Below are positions 1 through 8,705 of a stretch of 64,000 nt of DNA, one piece after another. The stretch's first letter is position 1, and each line of letters starts with the position of its first letter. The position numbers and the translations under genes were made by a program. Under the pieces are notes generated by a model that saw nothing but the letters and a program-made list of their open reading frames with translations, did no database searches and had not been told where the DNA came from. Where the stretch lies: contig LBCX01000001.1 in assembly GCA_001657575.1 (NCBI GenBank), positions 1 through 64,000 on the forward strand, in the 5' to 3' direction. This DNA is from Bacteroidales bacterium Barb4 (GTDB taxonomy: Bacteria > Bacteroidota > Bacteroidia > Bacteroidales > Tannerellaceae).

Positions 1-61
1 GTAACATCAGTAACTACTATTTTTCAACCGTAAAGTTGGATATAGTCACCGAATGATTTAT

Positions 62-230
62 CCGGACAGATAGGGCATTTGTCTTGACAAATAAAGTGTT
101 TGACAGGACAAACGAGTTATTTGACTAGACAAATAAAGCATTTGACAGGACGCATAAGTTATTTGACAGGACACATAAAAAATCTGTCCGGACAGATGAA
201 GCATTTGTCTGGACAGATTACAAGTTGTCA
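62..230. repeat. Degenerate 21-bp tandem repeats
   Basis: About seven degenerate units sharing a TTGACAGGACA-like core recur at about 21-bp spacing (cores near 100, 121, 142 and 163). The last two units carry CTGTCCGGACAG, a perfect dyad. The array lies just downstream of the ilvE stop. No gene is seen at 1-241; the short frame reading through it only reflects the repeat. Confidence 0.6.
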
Positions 231-241
231 GGCGGCAACAA

Positions 242-1261
242 TTAGTCTATCACCGTCACCCAGCCGTATGGGTCAGGCTCATCGCCGTACTGGATGGCGC
301 GTAGCTTATTGTACAGCTTTACGCATATAGCCCCCGGCTTGTTGTCGGTGGTGAAGGTGTAGGATTTGTTCGTGTCGAGGTCGTCAATTTGCGAAAGGGG
401 GGCTATGACGGCAGCTGTTCCGCATTCGGCAGCTTCGTCAAAGTCAGCGAGTTCTTCGACGGGGACGGGGCGGCGTTCAACCGTCATTCCCGTGTCCTCA
501 GCTAACTGCATCAGACTCTTGTTCGTAATGGAAGGAAGGATGGAGTCGGACTTCGGCGTGATGTAGGAATTTCCCTTAATGCCGAAGAAGTTGGCAGGCC
601 CGCATTCATCCAAGTATTTCTTTTCTTTGGGGTCTAAATATAAGACGGCGGCATAGCCCTTGCTGTTTGCCAAAGTGCCGGCAGCCAGGCTTGCGGCGTA
701 ATTGCCTCCCACCTTGTAAGTCCCCGTGCCGTGAGGAGCGGCGCGGTCGTATTCGCGCAGGATACACACCTTTGTCGGCTTGAATCCTTCTTTGAAATAA
801 GGACCTACCGGGGTGACGAACACAAGGAACATATATTCATTCGCCGGCTGTACGCCCACCTGTGCACCCAAGCCTATCAGCAGGGGGCGGATATAAAGTG
901 CGGAACCGCTTTCGTAAGGAGGTATAAACCGTTTGTTGAGCTTTACCACCTTACGGACAGCCTCTTCAAACATTTCCTGCGGAAACTCTGCCATGCGGAT
1001 GCCCCGCGCGGAGGATTGCATACGCTTCGCGTTCTCGTCCATGCGGAACACACGTATTTTGCCGTCCTTTCCCTTGAACGCTTTCAATCCTTCAAAAGAT
1101 TCCTGCCCGTAATGCAGACAGGTTGCCGCCATGTGGATGTTGATAATCTCGGAAGAAGTCACTTCCAGCTCTCCCCATTTGCCGTCCCTATAATAACAGC
1201 GCACGTTGTAGTCCGTTTTCAGGTAGCCAAAAGGCAAGCCTGACCAGTTGATATTCTCCAT
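242..1261 (-). CDS. ilvE: Branched-chain amino acid aminotransferase
   Basis: This 339-residue fold-type IV PLP enzyme transfers the amino group between glutamate and the 2-oxo acids of Leu, Ile and Val in the cytosol. The PLP lysine is K183 in TYKVGGNYAAS, and FEGLK (56-60), the GSALYIRP segment (118-126) and the C-terminal ECGTAAVI region are characteristic. The length matches the family. It is transcribed away from metF; a TATATTTG box on the minus strand at 1287-1294 lies about 25 bases before the ATG, so the leader is very short. Identification is by recognised family sequence. Confidence 0.95.
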   Translation of the reverse strand: MENINWSGLPFGYLKTDYNVRCYYRDGKWGELEVTSSEIINIHMAATCLHYGQESFEGLKAFKGKDGKIRVFRMDENAKRMQSSARGIRMAEFPQEMFEEAVRKVVKLNKRFIPPYESGSALYIRPLLIGLGAQVGVQPANEYMFLVFVTPVGPYFKEGFKPTKVCILREYDRAAPHGTGTYKVGGNYAASLAAGTLANSKGYAAVLYLDPKEKKYLDECGPANFFGIKGNSYITPKSDSILPSITNKSLMQLAEDTGMTVERRPVPVEELADFDEAAECGTAAVIAPLSQIDDLDTNKSYTFTTDNKPGAICVKLYNKLRAIQYGDEPDPYGWVTVID

Positions 1262-1286
1262 ATTAAATATTATTTAGATTTGCGCG

Positions 1287-1325
1287 CAAATATAGACCGT
1301 TCCGACCTGCCTTTTCTTATTTTTG
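1287..1325. promoter_or_regulatory. Divergent ilvE/metF promoter boxes
   Basis: The minus strand reads TATATTTG at 1294-1287 (toward ilvE) and the plus strand reads TATTTTTG at 1318-1325 (toward metF). Both match the Bacteroidetes -7 consensus TAnnTTTG. The metF box overlaps a possible upstream TTG start at 1323, which supports initiation at the ATG at 1347. Confidence 0.6.
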
Positions 1326-1346
1326 CCGCAAATAAATATTGAACGC

Positions 1347-2297
1347 ATGAAAGTAATCGACCTGATAAGCAGCGGCAAACAACCCGCTTTCTCCTTTGAA
1401 ATCCTCCCGCCCCTGAAAGGCAACACCATCAAAAACGTGTATAGCGTGATAGACAAGCTGTACGAGTTTGCCCCCAGATACATCAACATCACCTCCCACC
1501 ACAGCGAACATCAGTACAAAACCCTCCCCGACGGCTCTTTCCAAAAAGTCAGCATCCGCAAACGCCCCGGCTCCGTAGCCATCGCCTCCGCCATTCAAAA
1601 CAAATATCATATCCCCGCCATCCCCCATATCATCTGCAAAGGCTTCACGAAAGAAGAGACGGAATACGCCATGATTGACCTCAACTTCCTTGGCGTGCAC
1701 GACCTTCTCCTGCTGCGCGGCGACAATAAATCACAGGAAACACAGCCGTCCCCCGACCTCTACCATTCCCACGCCACTGACCTCCAGCAGCAGGTAAACA
1801 ACTTCAATCGCGGCATCGCCCTTGACGGCTCTGCCTTTGAAGCCAACGAAACACCCTTTTCCTACGGCATGGCTTGCTACCCCGAAAAGCACGAGGAAGC
1901 CCCCAACATGGAATCTGACATCTTCTATCTGAAAGAGAAAGTCAAAAACGGAGCGGATTATTTAGTCACCCAAATGTTTTTCGACAATGCCAAATACTAT
2001 GCTTTCGTGGAACGCTGTCGTGCGGAAGGCATCACCGTCCCCATCATTCCCGGCATCAAGCCGGTCGTCTTCAAAAGTCAGCTGACCGTTCTCCCCCGCA
2101 TCTTCCGCTCCGACATCCCTGAACCCTTTGCCGCCGAACTGCGCAAGTGCAAAGACGACGAAGCCGCCAAAGCTGCCGGCATCGAATGGTGCGTCAGCCA
2201 GTGCAAAGACCTCGCAGCTCACGGTGTCCCCGGACTACATTTCTACACCTTCATGGCGTCCGACAGCGTTTATAAAGTTGCCAAAGAAGTGTATTAA
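1347..2297 (+). CDS. metF: Methylenetetrahydrofolate reductase
   Basis: A 316-residue FAD-dependent TIM-barrel enzyme that reduces 5,10-methylene-THF to 5-methyl-THF for methionine synthesis. Family features visible are PAFSFEILPP near the start (the catalytic-Glu strand), HIICKGFTKEE, the LLLRGDNKS motif, FSYGMACYPEKHEEAPN and the VTQMFFDN segment. The ATG at 1347 is preferred over the in-frame TTG at 1323 because the latter sits within the predicted -7 box. Length agrees with Bacteroidales MetF. It is monocistronic as far as can be seen. Confidence 0.95.
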   Translation: MKVIDLISSGKQPAFSFEILPPLKGNTIKNVYSVIDKLYEFAPRYINITSHHSEHQYKTLPDGSFQKVSIRKRPGSVAIASAIQNKYHIPAIPHIICKGFTKEETEYAMIDLNFLGVHDLLLLRGDNKSQETQPSPDLYHSHATDLQQQVNNFNRGIALDGSAFEANETPFSYGMACYPEKHEEAPNMESDIFYLKEKVKNGADYLVTQMFFDNAKYYAFVERCRAEGITVPIIPGIKPVVFKSQLTVLPRIFRSDIPEPFAAELRKCKDDEAAKAAGIEWCVSQCKDLAAHGVPGLHFYTFMASDSVYKVAKEVY

Positions 2298-2475
2298 ATT
2301 GAGAGGTAAGAATTGAGAATGCGGGACAGTGTTTATAATCAGTTTTGAAACATCAACATCAATCAGGCTGCAAACGTTATGAGCCGGTTTGATATATGCC
2401 GTATAAACTTCCTGCGGACAGATGATGAAGAAAAGGACAAGCCGTAGGGGGCTGTATGCTCCCTGTTTTTACTTT

Positions 2476-3939
2476 ATGAAGAGGTTGCTTGTATGGGTGT
2501 TGTTTCTGGGTTCCTGCACTTATACAGTGCCGGAGGGCAGGAAAACAAACAGTCTGCCGGAGGTGTTTCCGGATTATGCAGGGGTGACCATTCCGCCGAA
2601 TATTGCATCGCTGAATTTTGCACTCGCTACGGAGCATGCGGAGGCTTACGCCGTGTTTCAGGCGGACGGGCGAACGCTGACGGTAAAGGAGAACGGCGGC
2701 GGGCAGTTCCGTATTCCGGAACGAAAATGGCGGGGATTGGTGCGCCCGTCGGCGGGACAATCAATAGCTGTGACCGTTTATGCAAAGGAAGCGGGGGAAC
2801 AGGTAATGTACGACCCTTTCCTTTTACATATAGCTGCGGAGCCGGTTGATCCCTATATCGCTTACCGCCTGATAGAGCCTGGCTATGAATTGTGGCATCA
2901 CATGGGGATTTACCAGCGCAATCTTGAGAGTTTTGCCGAGTCGGCTATTATGGAAAACAAAATGAGCGGGGAAAATTGCATGAACTGCCATTCCTTTTGC
3001 ATGCAAAATCCGGACAAGATGCTGTTTCACATGCGCGGGGTCAATCAGGGGACGATATTGATTGACGGAGACAGGATAGAAAAGCTGAACACAAAGGCGG
3101 ACGGGGCTGTTTCCGCCTTCGTCTATCCCTCGTGGCATCCTTTGGGCAGGTACGTGGCGTTTTCGGTCAATGAAACGCGACAGGCCTTTCATCAGAATGA
3201 CAGGAACAGGGTGGAAGTGTTTGATTTGCAGTCCGACGTGCTGGTCTATGATGTGGAGAAGCATGAAGCGGTGACTACGGGCAGGCTGTTTTCCAAGGAG
3301 GCTTTTGAAACATTCCCCACCTTTTCGCCGGACGGGCGGACGCTTTATTTCTGTTCAGCCACTGCTCGCGATATGCCGAAAGATTTTAAGGAAATAAGAT
3401 ACAGCCTGTGCGCCATTTCCTTTGATCCAGAGACGCGGGGATTCGGGTCGCGGACGGATACCCTGTATAATGCAGAGACGGAGGGGAAGAGCGTCACTTT
3501 TCCCCGCGTGTCACCCGACGGCAAGCATCTGCTTTATACCTTGTCGGACTACGGCAACTTTCCCGTCTGGCATACGGAGGCGGATTTGTACATGATTGAT
3601 TTGTCCACCGGCGAACATCATCCGCTGGAGCAGGCAAACAGCGCGGGGGCAACGGACAGTTACCATTCATGGAGCAGCAACAGCCGCTGGATCGTGTTCG
3701 GCAGTCGCCGCACGGACGGGCTTTACACCCGTCCCTATATCGCTTACATCGACACGGCGGGCAATTCCGCCAAACCCTTCCTTCTTCCCCAAAAAGACAC
3801 GGAGTTTTACGCCCGCCTGATGAAATCCTACAATATTCCCGAATTTATCACCGGCAAAGTGCGGCAACAAGGACGGAAAATCGGGCTGACGGCAAAGGAA
3901 GAGAAGGGGATTGACGTGGGGAAGTTGATTATCCGCTGA
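2476..3939 (+). CDS. TolB-like beta-propeller lipoprotein with CXXCH motif
   Basis: A 487-residue exported lipoprotein. MKRLLVWVLFLGSC is a signal peptide ending in a lipobox, so the ATG at 2476 is chosen over 2422. Residues 168-172 read CMNCH, a single c-type haem attachment motif, within NCMNCHSFCMQNP. After it come TolB/WD40-type repeats containing SWHPLGRYVAFS, TFSPDGRTLYF, RVSPDGKHLLYT and SWSSNSRWIVF. Proteins with this layout occur in Bacteroidales, often described as cytochrome c-like TolB family proteins. Its substrate is unknown. Haem binding is inferred from the motif only. Confidence 0.75.
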   Translation: MKRLLVWVLFLGSCTYTVPEGRKTNSLPEVFPDYAGVTIPPNIASLNFALATEHAEAYAVFQADGRTLTVKENGGGQFRIPERKWRGLVRPSAGQSIAVTVYAKEAGEQVMYDPFLLHIAAEPVDPYIAYRLIEPGYELWHHMGIYQRNLESFAESAIMENKMSGENCMNCHSFCMQNPDKMLFHMRGVNQGTILIDGDRIEKLNTKADGAVSAFVYPSWHPLGRYVAFSVNETRQAFHQNDRNRVEVFDLQSDVLVYDVEKHEAVTTGRLFSKEAFETFPTFSPDGRTLYFCSATARDMPKDFKEIRYSLCAISFDPETRGFGSRTDTLYNAETEGKSVTFPRVSPDGKHLLYTLSDYGNFPVWHTEADLYMIDLSTGEHHPLEQANSAGATDSYHSWSSNSRWIVFGSRRTDGLYTRPYIAYIDTAGNSAKPFLLPQKDTEFYARLMKSYNIPEFITGKVRQQGRKIGLTAKEEKGIDVGKLIIR

Positions 3940-4007
3940 TTAAACCGGTTGTCATTTTCATATCATTCCAAAAGCTGTTTGATTTGAAATTCCTTCGGTG
4001 CAAATAC

Positions 4008-4035
4008 TTGCTATTGGGAGAAATAGTTACTTTTG
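4008..4035 (+). promoter_or_regulatory. Promoter of the exported isomerase gene
   Basis: TTG at 4008-4010 and TACTTTTG at 4028-4035, separated by 17 bases, match the Bacteroidetes -33/-7 pattern. They place transcription start just upstream of the ATG at 4063 and argue against the in-frame TTG at 4033. Confidence 0.5.
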
Positions 4036-4062
4036 GGGCGGCTTAACGGTAATATATTATCC

Positions 4063-5013
4063 ATGACAAACAGAAGAGATTTTTTGAGAAATGCTGCTTT
4101 GCTGACGGCGGGAGGGCTGTTGGCAGGCAAGACAGGCAAGGCTTTGGCTGAAACGGTGCCGGCTACTGGTGCGGAGGCTTCCAAACTCATCGGGTTGCAG
4201 ATCTATTCGCTCGGCAAGGAGCTGTATCCGGATGTGGCAGCGGGGATGAAGAAAATAAAGGACTTTGGTTACTCTACCCTCGAACTGGCCGGTTACGGCG
4301 ACGGGAAGATTAACGGTATTGATATGGAGGAGTTCCGCAAGATAACGGAAGATGCGGGGCTGAAAATCATCAGTACGCACGTCAATCCGCCGGTACGGGA
4401 ATATACGGAGGGGAACAAAGGGCAGATAGTGGATTTTTGGAAGAAGGCTTGCGACGACCATGCCAGGATTGGCGTCAAATACATCATCCAGCCCGGTCAG
4501 CCTTCCACGCGCAGCACGGAAGAGGTGGCTTTTGTCAGCGAAGTGTTTGGCGAAGCCGGAGCAGTAGCCCAAGCTGCCGGTCTGCAATTCGGCTATCATA
4601 ACCATGAGATGGAATTTGCCCGTGTTCGTCCCGGCGGGACGGAGGCTGTCTTCGGGCGGCGCGGTTTCGGACCGGATGTGAAGGATGCCGAGCTGATTTA
4701 CGACGGGTTGTTGAAATATACCGATCCGTCTCTGGTATTCTTTGAATTGGATGTTTACTGGGCTGTCATGGGACAGGTTGATCCGGTGGAATATCTGCGC
4801 AAACATGCCGACCGCATCAAAGTGCTTCACATTAAAGACCGCGCCGTATTGGGCGAGTCCGGCATGATGAACTTTGAACTCATTTTCAAACAGGCTTACA
4901 TCAACGGTATCGGCGACTATTTCGTAGAGTTGGAAGGTGTGCGCGACATCACCCAGTTTGAAGGCGTAAAAGGCTGCGCCGACTATCTGAAAAATGCCGC
5001 CTTTGTAAAATAA
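4063..5013 (+). CDS. Tat-exported sugar phosphate isomerase/epimerase-like protein
   Basis: A 316-residue TIM-barrel (AP endonuclease 2/xylose isomerase-like) protein. The N-terminus MTNRRDFLRNAALLTAGG carries a twin-arginine (RR.FLR) signal, so it is probably folded before export to the periplasm. Family landmarks are IGLQIYSLGKEL, LGYHNHEMEF-like FGYHNHEMEFA, FFELDVYWAVMGQVDP and IKVLHIKDR, which supply metal-binding E/H/D residues. Related exported proteins are common in gut Bacteroidetes and are thought to act on sugars or inositols; the substrate is not identifiable here. It is a single gene with its own promoter. Confidence 0.85.
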   Translation: MTNRRDFLRNAALLTAGGLLAGKTGKALAETVPATGAEASKLIGLQIYSLGKELYPDVAAGMKKIKDFGYSTLELAGYGDGKINGIDMEEFRKITEDAGLKIISTHVNPPVREYTEGNKGQIVDFWKKACDDHARIGVKYIIQPGQPSTRSTEEVAFVSEVFGEAGAVAQAAGLQFGYHNHEMEFARVRPGGTEAVFGRRGFGPDVKDAELIYDGLLKYTDPSLVFFELDVYWAVMGQVDPVEYLRKHADRIKVLHIKDRAVLGESGMMNFELIFKQAYINGIGDYFVELEGVRDITQFEGVKGCADYLKNAAFVK

Positions 5014-5048
5014 CGGTTAATGTTGCATATTGTATTTTGTGTCGTTCT

Positions 5049-5083
5049 TAGCCCCACATTCCGCTTTGCTGTATGTGGGGCTA
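5049..5083. repeat. Half-copy of the dispersed hairpin element
   Basis: A single GCCCCACATTCCGC...ATGTGGGGC hairpin without the second arm of the larger elements found at 8160, 14732, 15805, 52956 and 55050. It lies between the isomerase stop and the surface-protein start and may also act as a terminator. Confidence 0.5.
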
Positions 5084-5123
5084 AAATCTTATATCCTTTC
5101 AGGGTACCCTATTTATCATTATT

Positions 5124-8100
5124 ATGAGACATTCATTGCTGTTTGCCACTCTTTGCTTCAGTCTGTGGGGTACAGCCCGGACTGTTTATTATGTAAGTCC
5201 GAGCGGGACTACGGTTGATACCGGCAGATCTTGGGGGAGATCCGTTACTCTGCATACCGCTCTCGGCTATGCCGCCGCCGGCGACCTTATCTGTATAGCC
5301 GGGGGGCATTACTATGTCGGCGCCGACTATGACCCTTGGACGGTTTTCAAAGACCTGACAATTATCGGCGGTTACAACCAAACGGAAGCCGAGGATGAAC
5401 ATCCGCTGGGGGATGCTTCGGCTACGGTCTTGCACGGTCACAAAGAATCGGATGTCGATGGCCCGCGCAAACGTGTCATGAATATTATCGGGACGAAAAG
5501 TGACACCGTCCGCGTTACTGTTGAAAATCTGACAATGACCGACGGGAATGGAGCGTATGATGATAGCTCAGCCGGCAAAGGAGGAGGTCTGTATAATTAT
5601 TTTTCCGAAACGGTATTGCGGGATGTTATCATTTCAAATAACATTGCTTCCGACAATTATCCCGAGGCTTCCGGCGGCGGGATATACAATGACAGGGCTG
5701 TTCTTACAATAACCGGAAACTCTGTTATACAAAATAATATTGCCGCCACAGGCGATAATTCTTTTGCTCGCGGCGGCGGGATTGCAAACTTTGGAACCCT
5801 TGTTATTTCCGGAAACACAAGAATTACAGACAATACGGCGACTAAAGGATGGGGGGCAGGTGCCGGCGGCGGGATATACAATGCCGGACCCGAGGCGAAA
5901 CTTACTATAAGCAGCGGTACAATCACCGGAAATAAAGCTGTTGATAATCAGCTCAGCCCCGGTACAGCCTGGGGAGGCGGCATAGAAAACACAGGCGGTG
6001 CCGTTGCTGAGCTACTTTCCGGAACCGTCATAAAGGACAACACAACCACTAATGGCTTAGGTACAGGCTTCGGCGGCGGAATAGACAATGCAGGGGCTTT
6101 ATTGACTATTTCCGGCGGACTCATTGCCTCTAATAAGGTTATAGATAACAAGGAGAGCACTGCCGGTGCTCGCGGTGGTGGTTTCTCTAACATTTTGGGA
6201 GGAACGACCCTGCTTTATGCGGGAACCATAGAAGATAACACAGCCACCAATGGACACGGAGCAGGTTTCGGCGGCGGAGTGTTGAGTGACGGAGATTTAA
6301 CATCGTTGAGTTGGGACGATCAGCATACCCTCATAAAAAATAATATCGCTGTCGCCGGTTCCGTAGTACCTTTTGGGGACAACGTTTATTGCAATAACGA
6401 TTCGGGCTTTGTCTGCACGGTTTTTCTTCCTGCCTCTGATCGTATTACTTTTGACAAGGGAGCCGGTTCGTTTGCGATTAAGAGGAAGGGAGCTTTCAAG
6501 TTTGTTATGACACAGGAAGACGATGCCGTGTTGTCGTCCGTCACAGTTGCCAATGCGGTAAACGACCGTATTTTGCTTTTGCCTTTCCAGGACGAGGGGG
6601 GCTATATGTATTCACTGCCGGCAGAGGCAACGGATCTTGCCCATGCAACGGTTTATGTCGAGTTACACTATCGGGTTACGCTTTCCGTCGTCCCTCCGCG
6701 GGGTTTTTCCATGATTCCCGATTCGGGAGAATATCTTGTTCCCCTTGACAGTGAATTTACTTTCTTCCTGGTGTCGGAAGAAGATAAGTATCAAAATGCC
6801 CTGCCGCCCATTACGGCAAATGGCAAGCACCTGCGTCCGTCCGTTGAGGGAGGCGTAACGCCTTATCGGTATTCCTTGCGAATAACAGAACATACACAAA
6901 TTCATTTCGGCGAAATATCAGGATATAAGACCGTTACATTGTCCAATCTTCCGTGGGGTATCTCCGTTATCACACACAAAGCGGGAAAATATTTTGTTCC
7001 CTCCGGCGGTACATTTGACTTCACGCTGTCGGTGGCGGATGAACAACTTAAACACATTGTGCCTACCGTTACAAAAGACAGTGTTGTTGTTGGTTTTTCC
7101 TCCAAGGACAGCTCCGGCATTTACCGGTATTCTTTGGGGATAACAGATGATGCGGTTGTTCAAATCGCATTAAACTACCATACCGTCACACTTCCCGCTC
7201 CTCCGCGAGACATTTATCTTGGTATGAAACAGCCGGGGATATATACGATTACTCCCGACAGTCTGTTTACCTTCACCCTGACGATGTCGGACTACTCTCA
7301 GTACAAAAACGCGCAACCGCTTGTTCGGGTAAACGGCAATATTCTGAAATTCTCTGCCGCGGAGGACGGTGCGATTTACCGGTATTCTCTGAAAGTAACA
7401 GACGATGCGGTTGTTCAAATCGGATTGAATGCCCACACCGTTACCGTTCTCGCTCCGTCAAAAGGTCTTACCGCCGTAGGTTTCCAACCGGGAGAATTCG
7501 TTTCCTTTTTTGAAGACAAATTTACTTTCACGTTAGAGGCGGACGAGAGTCTTCCCAATGCCCGCCTGCAGGTTATTGCCGGTAAGGATACACTGTATCC
7601 TGCCCGGAGCGGCAACGGGTGGTTCACGATATCCCTGCCCGCCGGCATACCAGAAGACATTACTGTTTCCGCCTCACTGTTTTATGCGGTGACCGTCCAT
7701 CCTTCCGTTTTTATCAACATGAATATTCCCTCCGGCGAACATCATGTTTCCCCCGGCGACGGCTTTACTTTCATGCTGAAGCCGTATGAACAATACCAAT
7801 ATGTCGTTCCGGCTATTGTGGTCAACGGGCATGTGCAGAACATATTCCCCGTCGGCAACGGCGGATGGTACAGGGTCTCCCTTGACGTTACGGAAGATGC
7901 CGACGTGCAGGTCATGCTGGAATCGGAAACATCTTCTTTTTCCCCTGCAAATGCGGTGAAGATATACAGCCGCGACGGCAGCCTTGTCATTGAATCTCCT
8001 GCCGGGGATGTGCCTGTAACAGTCACGACCCTTGCAGGACGTATCAAAGCACGGCGGACGGTGACCGGAACGGAAAGCATCGCTCTGCCGGCAGGAATAT

Positions 8101-8156
8101 ACATTGTAAAGGCGGGAACGGAAGTGCGGAAGATAACGATACAGTTGAAAGAATAG
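5124..8156 (+). CDS. Beta-helix surface protein with T9SS sorting domain (paralog 1)
   Basis: A 1010-residue predicted surface protein. MRHSLLFATLCFSLWGTA is a Sec signal peptide. Residues about 30-430 form a parallel beta-helix rich in GGGIYN/GGGI-type turns and N-N-xA ladders, as in polymorphic outer-membrane and pectate-lyase-like folds. Residues about 440-930 hold several repeats of about 75-80 residues, each with FTFTL and YRYSL-type strands. The last 65 residues (IYSRDG...TLAGR...LPAGIYIVKAG...KITIQ) resemble a T9SS type A C-terminal sorting domain. It is a tandem paralog of the gene at 8706. Ligand or function unknown; adhesion is an inference. Confidence 0.75.
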   Translation: MRHSLLFATLCFSLWGTARTVYYVSPSGTTVDTGRSWGRSVTLHTALGYAAAGDLICIAGGHYYVGADYDPWTVFKDLTIIGGYNQTEAEDEHPLGDASATVLHGHKESDVDGPRKRVMNIIGTKSDTVRVTVENLTMTDGNGAYDDSSAGKGGGLYNYFSETVLRDVIISNNIASDNYPEASGGGIYNDRAVLTITGNSVIQNNIAATGDNSFARGGGIANFGTLVISGNTRITDNTATKGWGAGAGGGIYNAGPEAKLTISSGTITGNKAVDNQLSPGTAWGGGIENTGGAVAELLSGTVIKDNTTTNGLGTGFGGGIDNAGALLTISGGLIASNKVIDNKESTAGARGGGFSNILGGTTLLYAGTIEDNTATNGHGAGFGGGVLSDGDLTSLSWDDQHTLIKNNIAVAGSVVPFGDNVYCNNDSGFVCTVFLPASDRITFDKGAGSFAIKRKGAFKFVMTQEDDAVLSSVTVANAVNDRILLLPFQDEGGYMYSLPAEATDLAHATVYVELHYRVTLSVVPPRGFSMIPDSGEYLVPLDSEFTFFLVSEEDKYQNALPPITANGKHLRPSVEGGVTPYRYSLRITEHTQIHFGEISGYKTVTLSNLPWGISVITHKAGKYFVPSGGTFDFTLSVADEQLKHIVPTVTKDSVVVGFSSKDSSGIYRYSLGITDDAVVQIALNYHTVTLPAPPRDIYLGMKQPGIYTITPDSLFTFTLTMSDYSQYKNAQPLVRVNGNILKFSAAEDGAIYRYSLKVTDDAVVQIGLNAHTVTVLAPSKGLTAVGFQPGEFVSFFEDKFTFTLEADESLPNARLQVIAGKDTLYPARSGNGWFTISLPAGIPEDITVSASLFYAVTVHPSVFINMNIPSGEHHVSPGDGFTFMLKPYEQYQYVVPAIVVNGHVQNIFPVGNGGWYRVSLDVTEDADVQVMLESETSSFSPANAVKIYSRDGSLVIESPAGDVPVTVTTLAGRIKARRTVTGTESIALPAGIYIVKAGTEVRKITIQLKE

Positions 8157-8159
8157 CTA

Positions 8160-8402
8160 TCAGATGCCCCGAAGGGGCAAGAGATTTCAGCCCCACATGA
8201 AGCGCAGCGGAATGTGGGGTTACAGGAACGATGCCGTCAGGGGCATCCTGAAAGGATGACAGAATATGTATTGCATTGTGAACCATCATTTACGTTTTGT
8301 ATCGCCCTTTCAGGGCTTTATTGGATTGTATCCGTCCATAAACCCCACATTCCGCTGCGCTCCATGTGGGGCTGAAATCCGCCGTCCCTGCGGGACTTCC
8401 CA
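8160..8402. repeat. Dispersed multi-hairpin element, copy B
   Basis: Layout: outer hairpin GCCCCGAAGGGGC; left arm CCCCACATGAAGCGCAGCGG; small internal hairpins (TCCTGAAAGGA, GCCCTTTCAGGGC); right arm CCGCTGCGCTCCATGTGGGG; outer hairpin GTCCCTGCGGGAC. The arms, about 130 bases apart, pair with one mismatch. No credible coding frame is seen across it. Confidence 0.75.
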
Positions 8403-8409
8403 ACTCCTG

Positions 8410-8545
8410 ACCTCAAACGGTCGTTTGACCCGACTTCACACGGTCGTTTGACCCGACTTCACACGGTCGTTTGACCCGACCTCACACGGTCGTTTGACCT
8501 GACTTCACACGGTCGTTTGACCTGACCTCAAACGGTCGTTCCGTA
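8410..8545. repeat. 23-bp minisatellite
   Basis: Six units with an exact 23-bp period; the CGGTCG core recurs at 8418, 8441, 8464, 8487, 8510 and 8533. Each unit contains GGTCGTTTGACC, an imperfect dyad. It is intergenic, between the two paralogous surface-protein genes. A second 23-bp-period array of different sequence lies at 58058. Confidence 0.85.
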
Positions 8546-8577
8546 TGAGGCGGAAAAGAGTATAGATATTTATTTTA

Positions 8578-8608
8578 CCCCTAACAGGGTTTCAAACCCT
8601 GTTAGGGG
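8578..8608. repeat. Dispersed 31-bp palindrome
   Basis: CCCCTAACAGGGTTT, one central base, then its reverse complement AAACCCTGTTAGGGG. The same palindrome recurs at 46065, 47993, 48240, 52065 and 58152, with degraded copies at 46720, 46955 and 47046. Confidence 0.85.
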
Positions 8609-8705
8609 TTTTCAAAAACAACAAAGGGCTTCACACGTCCCGAAATACTGTAAACTGATATATAATTACCTAAATTATTTCTTACCATATACTTGTATGA
8701 TACAA

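Noticed and set aside
8410-8545. Possible CRISPR array
   Set aside because: Units are contiguous 23-bp repeats without spacers, and no cas genes are present. The same reasoning applies to the 26481, 44679 and 58058 arrays.
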